From positions 329,110-393,109 of the forward strand of contig SCFE01000030.1 in the NCBI GenBank assembly GCA_004352715.1: a stretch of DNA of 64,000 bases. The letters are read 5' to 3'. The translations under genes and the position numbers were made by a program. Positions 20,891 to 32,540 of this stretch are shown here, piece after piece (within the stretch, counting starts at the first letter, position 1; every line of letters starts with the position of its first letter). Below the pieces are notes generated by a model. That model was not told where the DNA came from. It saw only the letters and a list, made by a program, of their open reading frames with translations, and did not search any database. Source of the DNA: Hofstenia miamia. Its lineage: Eukaryota > Xenacoelomorpha > Acoela.

Positions 20891-23814
20891 TGGTTAGTAA
20901 AGTTTTCTAGTCATTAACAATTGTCTTTGAATTTTCAATTACAGAAAGTGCTTCGTGGGAAGAGAGAGTCATTAAAACAGAGGAGCTTGAGCATCGTCAA
21001 TTTACAAATTTTACCCTCTAAATATGCATAATTTTACTAAAAGATATTATGGCGTAATTAAACGTTGATTAGAGGTAATTTATGCTGATATATATATATT
21101 CATCTTTGGTGTTAAGACTTGGTTGCATTGATCGTATCTATATACTTTCAATTACTTTTAAATTTTTGGGAATGGTTGACCTTACAATTTTGATGTCATA
21201 ATATATTCTAAATTTTCTTAGGTGTTCCTATATTGTTGACTTAGTTTCGTGTTCTTTTATTCTTATTAGTTGTCTGCTACTATATCCGATATGGTCCTCA
21301 CCACAAGTGATTTATTTAGAAAAAAAATATTGTTAACGATTCTCGAATATTGGGCATAGTCAACATGTTACTAAAACTACATTTTAATAATGAAATACAC
21401 ATCCTATTCGTTTAGTTGAGAATTCTCAATGATTTTTAATAACTAAAAAAACCATCCAGAAATAAATGTCGACTAACAAATCAATTGACAGCTTCCCTAC
21501 AAAGTTATTCTGTAATGTTTTATTTTACTAAATCATAATTATTGGTAGTAGCAGTTGGTGTAGCAAATCTTCTTTTGTATTTAGACTTGGTTGAAATGAT
21601 CTAATTAAATACTTTCAATGGCTTCAAGATGTTTGCTTCGGTATTCTTTAAATTTTTTTATTAAAACTTATTCCACGATATTTAAGATGTTTTGAAATTG
21701 TTAAATTTGTTTCGTTATTTTGTTATTCTACCAGGCTTGTCCATTGGACAGATTTTTCTGTCCAATCCAATACAAAAATTCTAGAATTGTAAAGTTCGGA
21801 TCCAATTCAATTTCAGTCTACGTTTGATTTTGCTAATCCTAATCTTCTTTGCAACATTCAGCAGATGTTTTTGATGTCATATAATATTTATATTTGTATA
21901 ATGCACAAACTTTCTGTATGTGATTATTAAGGCCTGTAATGCGCTTGCAAGACCAGAAAAATAATGTCAAAGAAAGCGCAAAAAATCAGAATTATTATTA
22001 CAGAACAAATGCGTTGGCTTTATTTGCAGAAATTTTGTACAACAGTGATACGAAAATAGGAGATCCTATAGTCGATCAACATCACTCTCAATACGGGAAA
22101 CCTCACTGTTAATCTCCACCTTTGTTCCTAACTCAAATTTCAGTTCTAAGGTATGCTACTCACCTCTTAGAGCCTTGCGGGAACACTCCCGTGGGTTCGG
22201 GAGGAATTTTTTAACTGGGAGTGTGACAGATGTTTTTTAATTCTAGTAGCAAAAGTTTAAAAATTTTCATACACTATTTTTTTTGTAACTGATCAAAGTG
22301 CATAGATGTATTTCTTAGAACTGGAACATATTAGGTGCCTCACCATTAAAGTTTCAATTTACGCACCAATCTTGGAAGAATCCAATGATTTGTAGTTTTT
22401 TTATTCAAACTCCGAAGGTGAAGACTGTTTAATTGCAAACGATGTATCATTTTGCTCCCAATCAAAATATCAAAATATAAGAGAGATATGCACGATACAA
22501 AGGGAATCAATTCATTGTGCTGCCACAAGACTATTTCCTTCCTGGTGCTAGTTTAGAGAGATTTTTTAAACAAATAATGTAAGATTCTAACTCAAAGACG
22601 CATAAGCATGACAGAAGAAAATTTGCTTTATTTATTGTGGTGGTGATCAATAATTTGTAACTGAATTCACATTCCTCTGAGTAAATCACCGTCTTTTTTT
22701 TGCAAAAAATTTGAATTCTTCCATAAAGAAAGAGCTTAGCATAGTTTATTAAGTTTTCGCATACAGAATATTATAGAACTACTGATAATAGTATCATAAA
22801 ATGACCTTAACTATCCAAAATGTTTACTCATTCGAAATTCTGCCTAATATGAGATCACGAATATGTATGTATATCATGACGGAATTGCTTGTGCAGGCTC
22901 AATTAAGGAACATAAATAGCAATGCAACCAATGAATTTACGAGTTTATTTATCATATACTGTCCGATTAGAATACTAAAGCACAATAATACTGGTCAAGT
23001 CATTGTATACTAATCAAATAAAATTTTGCTAAATGTATTTAACATTGCGCATTGTATTCAAGGTATTATATTTTCAGACCTATATCCAAAGCAATTGTTT
23101 TAAATGCATGAGGAATTATTAAAACTATTATTTGTAGTTTAGAAAATTTTTGTAAAATTATTTCAATTAAATTCCAATTCCAATGGATAAGCCTGTCTTC
23201 TACTCAGTTGCCGACCGCAAAATCCGATGTAATCTTAACCGCAGGTGCATTAAATCTGATAATTTGCATTAGGTTTATCGGAAATATTAGTTGCTGATTT
23301 TAGGCCTAGCTTTGAATTATGTTTATCGAGTTTATAATGCACCATGTCCTCCCTTGCGACGCCACTGTTTGCTTTAGTTAAAATCGCAGTTTTTAATGAT
23401 GCGGAATTATTTTTGAAAGGCAGGTAAGAAATCAAGTGTAATTGTCAAATATTTATTATGCTTGTTCTATTTGGGTGCCAATAAAATTCAATTGATTGGA
23501 GTAAGAATCTTTAATTTCATTTTTGATTGTTCAATATAAAATAGAGTTTTTGTGAGGTTAATACGCAATTTGAGTTAGGCAATACAGTAGCAGTGTTATC
23601 TTCAATTTTTTTGATTGCATTTTCAACAATTTGTTTGAATAAGATAACATTCTATTATTACATTGACTAACACGGCAATTAGTTTAATTACTTAAATCAT
23701 ATTAACATGAATATTAATAAGCAAGCCTGTCACAAAATTTTTAGTTTCTAAACAGCGTTTATAATTTTTTATGTGAGAATGGCTAAGACTTTAAACGGCT
23801 TTGGAATATGTTAA
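20891..23814. other. Non-coding stretch with a possible MITE end
   Basis: No gene is seen. Around 23345-23370 the complement reads CAGTGGCGTCGCAAGGGAGG, similar to terminal repeats of GGCGTACGC-type MITEs, but I could not find a partner end or target duplication. ORFs at 22346-22528 and 22801-23013 look like chance. Confidence 0.4.
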
Positions 23815-24975
23815 TTTTTTATGAATTTTTGAAAAATATTTTGAACACTCATAACTCACGAGGGCACGATAGGATAGAGAGCGGAACCTATCTCGATCAC
23901 CATCGCTTTAAGAGGGATCTACATATAGGGAAATAGTTAAAGTTCAGCGTTACTACCATATGCTCTAAACCAGGGTTTCCCAACGGGGTGCGTACCCCCC
24001 CCCCACCAGGGGGCGGTATAAGGCTTCAGGTGGGCGGTGGCCAAATTTATCGGATAAGGGTTCCCTGAGATTCTTTAGGGGGCGGTGAAAGACTGAGAGC
24101 TTCTAGTAACATTACTCGGTGTTTCTCAACCCATTCGTAATTTCTTTCCTAATTTTTTTTGCTCGTCATATGTGAAACTGACTTTTGTTTACTTCGCACA
24201 AATATAGTTGAAAATTTCATTCATGTTTTGAAATTTGATATACAACGTTTCATATGTCCATCCTAACATTAAACGGGCACTTCCTTGGATCCTGGCAGGG
24301 GGTGACGAAGGGCTGGGTAGTTACCTCCTGTAATCAAAACACGCAATTGTATGATTGGGGGAAGCCCCAGAAGTTTATTAAGTGTGGTTTTGTACTTAGG
24401 TGAGAATATAAGATTGTTAGTAAGAGTATGGGAATGGAACACTAGTTTCTCCTATTTAATAAATTTAAAAGGTGGAAACCTCCATAATTAATTTACAAAC
24501 GACAAATTTAGCTGAGAATAGCTTTTCAAATTTGCTTCATTCGTTCGCAAAACAATGAAGGAGCTTGCACTTGAATGATAATGCAGAGATGAGGCTCCGT
24601 ATTAGTGACTTGCCACCACGGATTTCTTCTCTTGTAAGTAATAAACAGCCACAAGGCTCTCATTAATACTTATGTCTATAAGACAAATAAATTTTGTTGT
24701 TCTAAAAAAATGAGAGTAACGTTTTTATTCCAATATTTTTTATTTTTAGAGATTAAATTCATGAATATAACAAATCTTACCTAAACCAACGCCTGGGGTC
24801 CATGGCGAAAAAAATTCAGTTTGGGGTCCACAAAAGGTTGGGAAACCCTGTTCTAAACCTTAAAATGACCTGAATTTTTGGTATGAAGTGTATTAGAATC
24901 TTTTTAAAAAATCGAAATTTTCAACGAAAAATAGTCAACTTTTTCAAGTACTTCAACCACAGGAGCACGCCTTAG
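23815..24975. repeat. Diverged direct repeat, copy A (interrupted by hAT)
   Basis: Flanks of the hAT element (23815-23962 and 24859-24975) resemble 25770-26100. The clearest block is 24909-24963 versus 26039-26092, which share AAAATCG.AATTTTCAA, GAAAAA and TTTCAAGTACTT. Removing the hAT leaves a unit of about 270 bp comparable with copy B. Confidence 0.5.
23963..24858 (+). mobile_element. Decayed hAT transposon, both ends and target duplication present
   Basis: The body is 23971-24850 (880 bp). The ends are CAGGGTTTCCCAAC and its exact complement GTTGGGAAACCCTG. The flanking octamers are CTCTAAAC and TTCTAAAC (7 of 8), the hAT target duplication. Inside, about 24560-24665 on the plus strand reads LNDNAEMRLRISDLPPRISS then NKQPQGSH and a stop, which resembles the C-terminal end of Buster/ZBED5-type hAT transposases (KQ.Q.SH-stop). 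Earlier coding is destroyed or deleted. The left end carries a C10 run and GGGGGCGG stretches. Confidence 0.85.
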
Positions 24976-25769
24976 TATAATTTTCAAAATTACGTTCGAA
25001 CGAATTCATTAATAGATGTGTGCATGGATCACGATTTCCAAATTTCCTAATAGTCTTGCTGAAAGTTCTTTAAACTAAACTCTAACCATAGCCTTGGGTA
25101 TTTTGGTTGCAGGTTGATCATGATGAATGACTTAAATGCGTAACAAAACAGCTACTCTTTATGGTAATGTTGGTAATATCGCTTGATTACAAATACTAAA
25201 TAAGACAGATTCGCTCCATCATCTCAACTCCTGGCAGTGTGAGTTATGCTATAACTGTCGTGCAAAACATTCTTTGGATTTGGAGCATATGGAGTTTATT
25301 TCAACAGATTTCCAAATTCGATTGGTTTTCTTGCCCAATACTCCTAGTACTTGCCCATTTTATAAATTTTTGTTTATTCAAGGGCAAAGATTTTTCAACG
25401 TATTACTTTGTTTTATTAAAAATTATCTAAGTTAATAATGAGTTTGAAAAAATGGAAAGAACGGCTTCTCTATTATTCATAAATTTTCTGTCGGATAATG
25501 CAATTTTTGCTAGTCACATCTGAAAATCCCTTGTTATACTAGACTGGACAACCTGTCAATATTGCACTTTCGGAAAATGCGCATGCGCCTCATAAATCAG
25601 TCCCAACAGTTTATAAAACACATTTATCGGTTTCAATTTTCACTGTTATTCACTTTTAGGATCCAAATCTTCATAGCTCACATTTGGATCCGTATTTTTT
25701 TATACTGGTCATAAATAATTTCAAGAATTGATAAACAAAATGACATACCGAATTATTACCTTAACGTTA
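24976..25769. other. Non-coding stretch
   Basis: No gene is seen. A perfect small hairpin GGATCCAAAT/ATTTGGATCC lies at about 25659-25691. Confidence 0.45.
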
Positions 25770-26100
25770 ATCAGTCTAGCAATTTTTTTCAAAGTTTTTA
25801 GTGGTTCTTGAAACAATATTTAAACGGTTATAACTTAGAAACTAATAAAGATATCCATAATCTGAAAACATTACCAAATAAAAGTGGATCTCCTTTTTCA
25901 TTTTCGCATTCTCATTGAGGCGTGCTTCTGACTTTGCGCACATATCGAGCAACAGCTAATGTTCGTTGTTGTACCTATAGCGTTTGAAACGGATGTTTAG
26001 CTGAATAATAGATTTAAAGCGAATTTGAATTTCTTTTGAAAATCGGAATTTTCAATGAAAAAATGTCTTACTTTCAAGTACTTTAGCCTCAGCAATACTT
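25770..26100. repeat. Diverged direct repeat, copy B
   Basis: This is the uninterrupted partner of the repeat around the hAT insertion. Shared blocks include the GGTTATAACTT / CTCATAACTC region and TTTCAAGTACTTTAGCCTCAG / TTTCAAGTACTTCAACCACAG. The family is unknown. Confidence 0.45.
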
Positions 26101-26648
26101 TTAGTAGAAATTTTCAACATTCAAGTATATTTCTAAGTGTAAAAGGAACCAGGTTGCTTAAGGTTAAAGGCTCAACTATTTTTTTAATGTTTGAATGCAA
26201 CTTGAAAACTGAAATTTGGATATTTTTAAAATTCCCTGTATGTTAATATTTTATAGTGTGTGGAATAACCATCCATTTTGATGTGTATTAATCTGTCAGC
26301 TTGATAGTGTACAAAGCAAGGTGTGTATGTTTGAAACAAGTGTTTAAACAATGATTATAAAAAAAAGCTTAAGACAGATAGAAAAAAGCGCAGGCTATCT
26401 TGTTGCTTATCGATTTTATAAGCTATATTAATTGTGCAATTTACAACAAATATGCCATATGATTTTATCTTTCTAGGATGTGGTCTTAGATGGAAAGTTT
26501 TTGCCTCATTTGTTTACATTTGTGATGTCGATCCAGTCTTTCAAGTGACATGTTGAAGAAAACTTACTTTTTTGCATTTGCATAAAAACCATAAAAATAC
26601 TATGTTTAAAAGTTTCAATAAAATTTGAGCATGACTACCTGAAATATT
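26101..26648. other. Non-coding stretch left of the copia element
   Basis: A+T-rich, nothing recognised. Confidence 0.45.
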
Positions 26649-26653
26649 GCTGT

Positions 26654-26819
26654 TGTTAAATCCACAATACAATCAATATATTAGGATAATATAAAAACAA
26701 GAATCACTGTAATTTTAATTAAACACCAATGATTGTCAATTATGCAAAGAGGACCTGCCTACAAGAGACAGGTCAACAATTAATAAAATAACAATAAACA
26801 GCTACTAAAATTTTTAACA
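26654..26819 (-). repeat. copia 3' LTR (element sense)
   Basis: A 166-bp LTR bounded by TGTTAAATCC and TTTTTAACA. It is preceded in element sense by a purine-rich tract AAAAAGTGGG at about 26827-26836, a plausible polypurine tract. Confidence 0.92.
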
Positions 26820-27340
26820 TTAGCCCACTTTTTATGAAAAAGATCATATAATAATCTGGGATTTGAGCTCTTTTCCTTTGTTAGTGGATCGGTACAATGT
26901 TTATCTGATGAAACAGGACGGACAGTATAATTTTCAGAAGTGATACCCTCTATAATAATTTGAATATCTCTTTTTACTCTTCGTTCAATAGGATAATTAG
27001 GAGAATGCCCTGCATCAACAAGCTGCTTGCTATCTGTAAACAACTATATATGCGTTCTGCATTGTACCAGGGTAAAGATTAATTGCCTCAAATAAATAGC
27101 GTGATCCAATGCATCTACTGCTGCCAACAGTTCCGCAGCAAGTGTGCTGCGAACAACTCGTTTGCATTTCTTGGAACTCCTTGTGACAATATCACAACAC
27201 CAAAATATTATAAAACCACCATGAGCTCTGTCATTCAATGAAGCATCAGAATAAACGTAGAGGTCAGGTATTGCGCTATTTTTTTGACATGCATTACTAA
27301 ATCTCATTATTTCTGAACTGTATTTCAGATATCGAATCAA
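26780..27340 (-). pseudogene. copia RNase H domain
   Basis: Two consecutive frames (27340-27044 and 27043-26780) read DLYVYSDASLNDRAHGGFII, SSKKCKRVVRSTLAAELLAA and then MFTDSKQLVDAGHS. They carry the RNase H acidic residues D (SDAS), E (AAEL) and D (TDSK). It is broken by a stop between the halves. Confidence 0.85.
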
Positions 27341-27499
27341 CTTATTACATTTCTGAGTAAACAGCTGCGGATTGTCAACATCATTCAGAGCGGCTGGTTC
27401 TGAAACTTATGTCCGGTCTACCCATTAATAGTCAGCCATAGTAGTTTACCAAGAATAACTCGGGGATTTGAAAACTCCTCTTCTTCATTGAGATTGTTG

Positions 27500-27780
27500 A
27501 TATAATCGTTCTGGGATGCTTCTATACAATGATCAATGAGACGCATTTGGAAGCCAATGAACGGAACCCATTCAGTACCAATCTTTTGTACAAGACCAAC
27601 TTTAAAACTGATTCAAGACTCGCTATCATTTCGTTAACAGAGCCAAGTTTTCCACAAATCTTAGAATCGTCGACATATATATCTATACATCTAATGACAG
27701 TATCATTCCTACGAAACATGTATAGAGCCCTGCAAGCTTAGACACCTACTCTAAGTCATATCGTCTCTCTTGATACACGA
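27500..27780 (-). pseudogene. copia reverse transcriptase fragment
   Basis: Minus-strand 27719-27522 holds CIDIYVDDSKICGKLGSVNE, the copia RT catalytic block (xxYVDDMxxxG). Upstream RT blocks to about 28150 are recognisable only in pieces, with frameshifts. Confidence 0.75.
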
Positions 27781-28449
27781 TTATACCGGAGACGCCTAGC
27801 ATCATGAAGCCCATAAACACCTATCAATATTTTCCATGCAGCTCCTCTTGGAGTTTTGGCTTCTGGTGGAGGAACAACATAGAACTCCTTATTAAGATTA
27901 TCTCCTAAAAATGCTGTCTCAATGTCAATTTTGTAAATATTCCACTTCCTAACTTATGAATCATAAGACTCGATAATGACAAGAGTAATCACATTGTGAG
28001 TTTTGAACAAGTGGGCGACAAGGTTTCGTTTTCCCGATTGATATTCTGAAAACCACGAGCAACCAATCTTGCTTTAAATTTTCTCTCACCAACATCGTCA
28101 GTTTTGTGAGTTGTTACATTTAGTTAAAATATCATTTAGTTCCTTCAAACTCTTTTAGTCTAGAATACATTCTTCGTAAACTCCGTTGGCTAACCAATTG
28201 GCTAACTCATTTTCTTTAGCAGCAGAAATTGTAGGCTTATCATTATAATGCACCCTATGCTCACCATACCTCTCAGGGAAGGAACGATTTCTGGATGGAT
28301 AACGTGGTAAATTATCACCCGTTCAATTTTCCATTGATTCAGACTGCTCAACAATGTCTGTTTCACAACAAAAGTCGTCATCGTGGCTTCCAACATCATC
28401 TGAAGGTACTTGATTTCGATTAAGATCAACTGGAATTGTTTCCTTATTT

Positions 28450-29330
28450 TCATTGAATGAAAAGGTTTTTCTTTAGCTCATGAATCTTCGAAACATGTAC
28501 ACGTTTCATAATTCCTCCATGTTGTGAAATAACTAGTGCAGGTCCTTTCCATTGTTTAGAATTTTCAGATTGATAAAGCACTTTAGAGTTGATATCCAAG
28601 GACAAACCATTATTAGCTTGAATATGAGACGACAACGCTCTTTGAATTCGATTGGAACAGTCTGCTTCTACGAAGGCTGTCTGTATACGCCTCTAAATTC
28701 TCATGTGTTTCTCAACAGCTTCTGACATTGATGTACCTTCTCTAGGAATACGATATTCATCAAGATTACTACAGATACGAGGATTTTTACCAAATACGAT
28801 TTGACTTGATGAGTAACCCAGGTAATTGAGACAATAATTTTTGCTAATGCGGCGAGACGTAGAACTGTTGAAGGGTTTTTGGTAGGTTCTGTTTCAATTA
28901 CCTTCTGCACCATTTGCTTTATAGCGGCATTATTTCTCTCAACTGTTTCGTTGCTAAAAGGCGAATAAGAATAAGGTGCTGTAGTGTTATGGAATATAGC
29001 AAGAGATTCAAAAAAATCCTCCATGGATATGGCAACGAATTCTCCACCATTGTTGGTCAATATTCGTTTAGGATCTCCAAAAATTATAATGCAATTGTTC
29101 AAAAATTCTTCATGTACAGTTTTGCTTTCTTTGTCGTTCTAGTAATGACACCACAGAATGCAGATTAATTATTTGCAACACATGAAGACTTTTCCATTAA
29201 AATCTAGGATGAAAATATCCAAGGCAAGCATACAATTAAATTCCGTTGATAAAGGCATTGAAACAATAGGTTCCCTCTTTTTGCCCGAAAATGCTTGATG
29301 TAAATTTCACAACCATTGTATAGGTCTTCA
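28450..29330 (-). pseudogene. copia integrase
   Basis: From about 29300 to 28640 the minus strand reads LSTEFN..LALDIF, then FGDPKRILTNNGGEFVA, then SPFSNETVERNNAAIKQMVQ, the retroviral-type integrase core with spacing preserved. The first Asp and the Glu are present, but the second catalytic Asp is Asn (ILTNNGGEF where ILSDNGGEF is usual). A C-terminal KGPALVISQHGG..KRVHVSKIHE region follows at 28635-28450. Confidence 0.85.
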
Positions 29331-29879
29331 TTATCAAATTTGTTCCAACATCTCAAAAGTTGCTCAAACCGTTGTCGAGATGGAAGTCCAAATTAGCGAT
29401 GAATCTTTTGAATAACGTCTGCAGTGTCGTTTGAGAATTCGCCAGTAATACAGCACATTCCTTAACCGCAACACTAAGACAGATATCAATCCTAAGCAGT
29501 TACTGACCAGATGCCGATACATACAATTGTATCTCATTACCGCTGATCGTGATAGATCTTTTTCCTGTATTGATAATAGCTTTCATTCTTTCCAAAGATC
29601 GAAGAGACAAAAGGAACGGCTAATCACCAGGACCTATATCAATTCTGGCAAAGCGGTGTTCTCAATTTATATCAATTGGTAATATAATCCTATAGAGTGC
29701 ACTTCAGCAAATACCGTCACCAAATTTAAAATTTTTGTTACAGAATCGTTTTAGTCAATTTTCCCCGGCAACTGATTTGCTACAACATAATGGCTGTTGA
29801 TACGTTACCATTGTAAAGTTTTGTTTCTCTATTCCAAAATACAACGTAATTACTTGTATGATCTCTATTATCATTGCTT

Positions 29880-30258
29880 TGGTGAGGACATTCTTTTGCA
29901 AAATGTTTTGTCGATTAGCAGTTATAGCATCTACACCGTTGTTGCGGAAAGTTCGGACACGAGAAAAATTCGATTGTTTGTTTCCAATTTTTCGTCAACG
30001 AAATTACTTCTCGCCCAAATGCGTTGTCGATTGGAACGTACGTCGTCTGTTACGTAATCGATTTCTGGAGGAGAAACAAATTGGGATTCAAAAACAGGTT
30101 CGGTTTTTACTGGTAGAAGCCGAGTTAGAAGATGTAGTACCAAAATTGATATCAGTGAACATCCGACTAAGAAGTTTAGAAGAAGCAAGCACTTATTTTT
30201 TATCCAAATTTGACTTATACAGAAGCTCGGCGGCAAGTACACTGTCGTTTAACTCCAT
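29880..30258 (-). pseudogene. copia gag with CCHC zinc knuckle
   Basis: The gag start ATG is at 30258-30256 (MELNDSVLAAELLYKS), 26 bases inside the 5' LTR. Near 29930-29891 the minus strand gives CYNC, a stop, then STKHFAKEC, that is CX2CX4HX4C with one stop inside the knuckle. Confidence 0.8.
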
Positions 30259-30271
30259 TTTAAATTCCTTC

Positions 30272-30284
30272 TCTCTGCTACCAA
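30272..30284 (-). promoter_or_regulatory. copia primer binding site, initiator Met-tRNA type
   Basis: One base after the 5' LTR the minus strand reads TGGTAGCAGAG, complementary to the 3' end of the initiator methionine tRNA, the usual primer of Ty1/copia elements. Confidence 0.75.
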
Positions 30285-30450
30285 TGTTAAATCCACAATA
30301 TAATCAGTGTATTAGGATAATATAAAAACAAGCATCACTGTAATTTTACTTAAACACCAATGATTGTCAATTATGCAAAGACGACCTGCCTACAAGAGAT
30401 AGGTAAACATTTAATAAAGTAACAGTAAACAGCTACTAAAATATCTAACA
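30285..30450 (-). repeat. copia 5' LTR (element sense)
   Basis: 166 bp, with the same TGTTAAATCC...CTAACA ends and about 92% identity to the other LTR by direct reading. Confidence 0.92.
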
Positions 30451-30455
30451 GCTGT

Positions 30456-31819
30456 ATACTATGTAAAGACGTTTTGGACCCCCGTTATTCAGAATCAATC
30501 AATTGATTCTTGTATCTTGAAAAATTGCATGAGCTACGCAATATTCAAAACTTAAACTATATAAGTGGATAGACGTGTCTAGGAATGTATTTAGAATGAG
30601 CTTTGCCATTATGAATTGGGTGTGGCCTTGGCCACGACGCGTTCCATAGGCTAGATCCACAATAATTCTGCTCCATATTTAGTAGAATTTGCAGAATACA
30701 TTATGCTGGAGAATTCCGAAAATAATTGAAAAATGTTATTGCATTCTTTGGTACCATCTTAGAACTACTGGAATTATCACCATTATCGGACACTGTCACT
30801 TTTACAATGAGTACTCACCTTTATTTTTGGAATTTTATAGTGTTTTTATGATTTTTATGCTTAGATTACATTATGATCTGTTGAAGGATTCATCTTACGT
30901 AGTTTTTTCGTGTTATTTCTGAAGGTATGTGTATATTACTGGATAAATTCTAGAAAAATTTAATAGTTTCAGTTGTTTGTTAAATACAAGCTGCAGGATA
31001 AACGGATAATATAAATGGAAATTAATTCAAATATAGTTTTGCGAAATTAGTAAAAATTTATGACCCGCACTTCAGCCAGGAGTTCATTTATTTTTTTCCG
31101 GCCCACGGCGCCCATGAATATTTTTCTTCCGTCCCATCCAGTCATTGGCCCACTCGGATCGGGTAAGCATGCACTCTGCGCTGGACATCCCGGTCCGTTT
31201 CCAGCCTTGGCCATACCTACGTAATTTCGTAAGACGAATAAGTATTTTACGATAGCGAAAACCGCTGAGCATGGTTGTGGTCCGCCCTCAAAAGGAAGTA
31301 GCAAAGTGGAATATCAGTGATGATGTCTCATTTGCTATATGAAGAAACTTTTTTGTGCAACACACATCTTTCTTATACTTATTTAAACCATAACCTGTTT
31401 GCATTATTCAATAATATCTGTAGGGGTCCTAAAAGTACCCCAAACTGTGTCCACGTAGTAAAAAATTAACTAATTCTAACTGTTAATGCGTATTAATTTT
31501 ATTTTATTAGCAAAAATACGTCATGATAAACGGAATAATTAACAAAGCCCTACATATGCAGATGTGGGCATTACGTAAACAAATGTGAATAGTTATAAAC
31601 TGCGTATGTCAAATCAGTCAGAAGGGCGAAGAATAGGGCCACTTAAATCGTGTTTACTTGTTCCCGTTCATCATCTCTTCTGGGCAGCTGATTTTGCAGA
31701 TCATTAAATTGTTAGGGCTGTATATCCTTAGCAGCCCCTCAGTTGCAAGTTAGTGAGAATTGTTGCAATCGATTTTATCATCATTGATTTCCCGGATTAA
31801 TTACGTTTGAACATTAACG
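30456..31819. other. Non-coding stretch with a G+C-rich island
   Basis: The part at 31060-31310 is clearly richer in G+C than its surroundings and has overlapping minus-strand ORFs (31304-31047, 31272-31084) without a recognisable domain. It looks like a transposon or SINE fragment, not a host gene. The rest is A+T-rich and featureless. Confidence 0.35.
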
Positions 31820-32540
31820 ATGATATTGATTTTTGTACTGTAAACAGTGTAAAATGTTTCCCAGTTGGGCAATGGCATCATTTCCATAAGGATACCAAAT
31901 TTACAAAAGCTTCCTTTTCAATATAGAATTTATCTTGCTCACATGAGTTAAGTGTGCATGATGATACAACAATTTTGCTATCTTGACTTAGAGTAGTCGC
32001 TATAGCAACATCAGAGACATCCATTTCATGTACAAAACAAATCATTGCTTTTTCTATGTTCCCTTTTTAAGATTAATTAATGTAAAATCATCCACTTCAA
32101 TAAAAGTTTCTTAGTTTTTTTAAAAAACTGTGTCCACACCGTAACCGTGTTTTTTGATTGCGGTAACTGTAATTTCTTCAGAAAATAAGGCGTTCAGGAT
32201 CAGGACGAATACTTTGGTGAGAAATCACACCCTAATAACCTTATTATATTGTGCTCCCCCTGTTATGACTTTCCCTGCATTCTGAATCTTTAACAGGATG
32301 GTAATTAATTATTACCACAAAAGTAGCATTTTTGTCGGGCAGATGTATTATTAGGTAACTAGAAATAACAGCATTAGAGAAAAGGTTGTGTTATTGGGTC
32401 AAATACTGATTTGAGCTTTCTTGGGCAATCCAGAAATTTCTAGATGAAGTAAATCTGCTGCAAGTTTAAAGGAAAAGTCTTCTGACAAACTACGGCGTAT
32501 GTTTCGTGAAAGTAGTCAATTAATGAATGCAACGCGAATA
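31820..32540 (-). mobile_element. Ty3/gypsy RT-RNase H remnant
   Basis: On the minus strand about 32040-31820 reads MDVSDVAIATTLSQDSKIVV, TLNSCEQDKFYIEKEAFVNL and TGKHFTLFTVQKSI. These match the gypsy RNase H block (TDASD.AIGAVLSQ, S.TLN..E..Y...EKE, .G..FTL.TDHK.L), with the TD of TDHK lost (TVQK). Further 5' in element sense (about 32230-32190) HQSIRPDPERLIF matches the RT-RNase H linker G.IRPDPEKV. It has several stops and no LTRs were found. Confidence 0.75.

Larger units (their letters stand above)
26649..30455 (-). mobile_element. Full-length, inactive Ty1/copia retrotransposon with 5-bp target duplication
   Basis: The body is 26654-30450 (3797 bp) in minus orientation. It has two 166-bp LTRs with TGTTA...TAACA ends, flanked by GCTGT on both sides (26649-26653 and 30451-30455). 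In element order: 5' LTR, a tRNA primer site, gag with a CCHC knuckle, integrase, RT, then Ty1/copia-type RNase H. The order integrase before RT defines copia. Integrase text such as KHFRAKR...LSTEFN and the RNase H motif VVRSTLAAELLAAVDALDHA resemble copia lineages of aquatic invertebrates. Stops and frameshifts run through all domains. The LTRs differ at about 13 of 166 positions, so the insertion is old. Confidence 0.93.

Noticed and set aside
31047-31304. Overlapping minus-strand ORFs in a G+C-rich patch
   Set aside because: Two frames are open at once because of composition; no domain, and probably part of a repeat.
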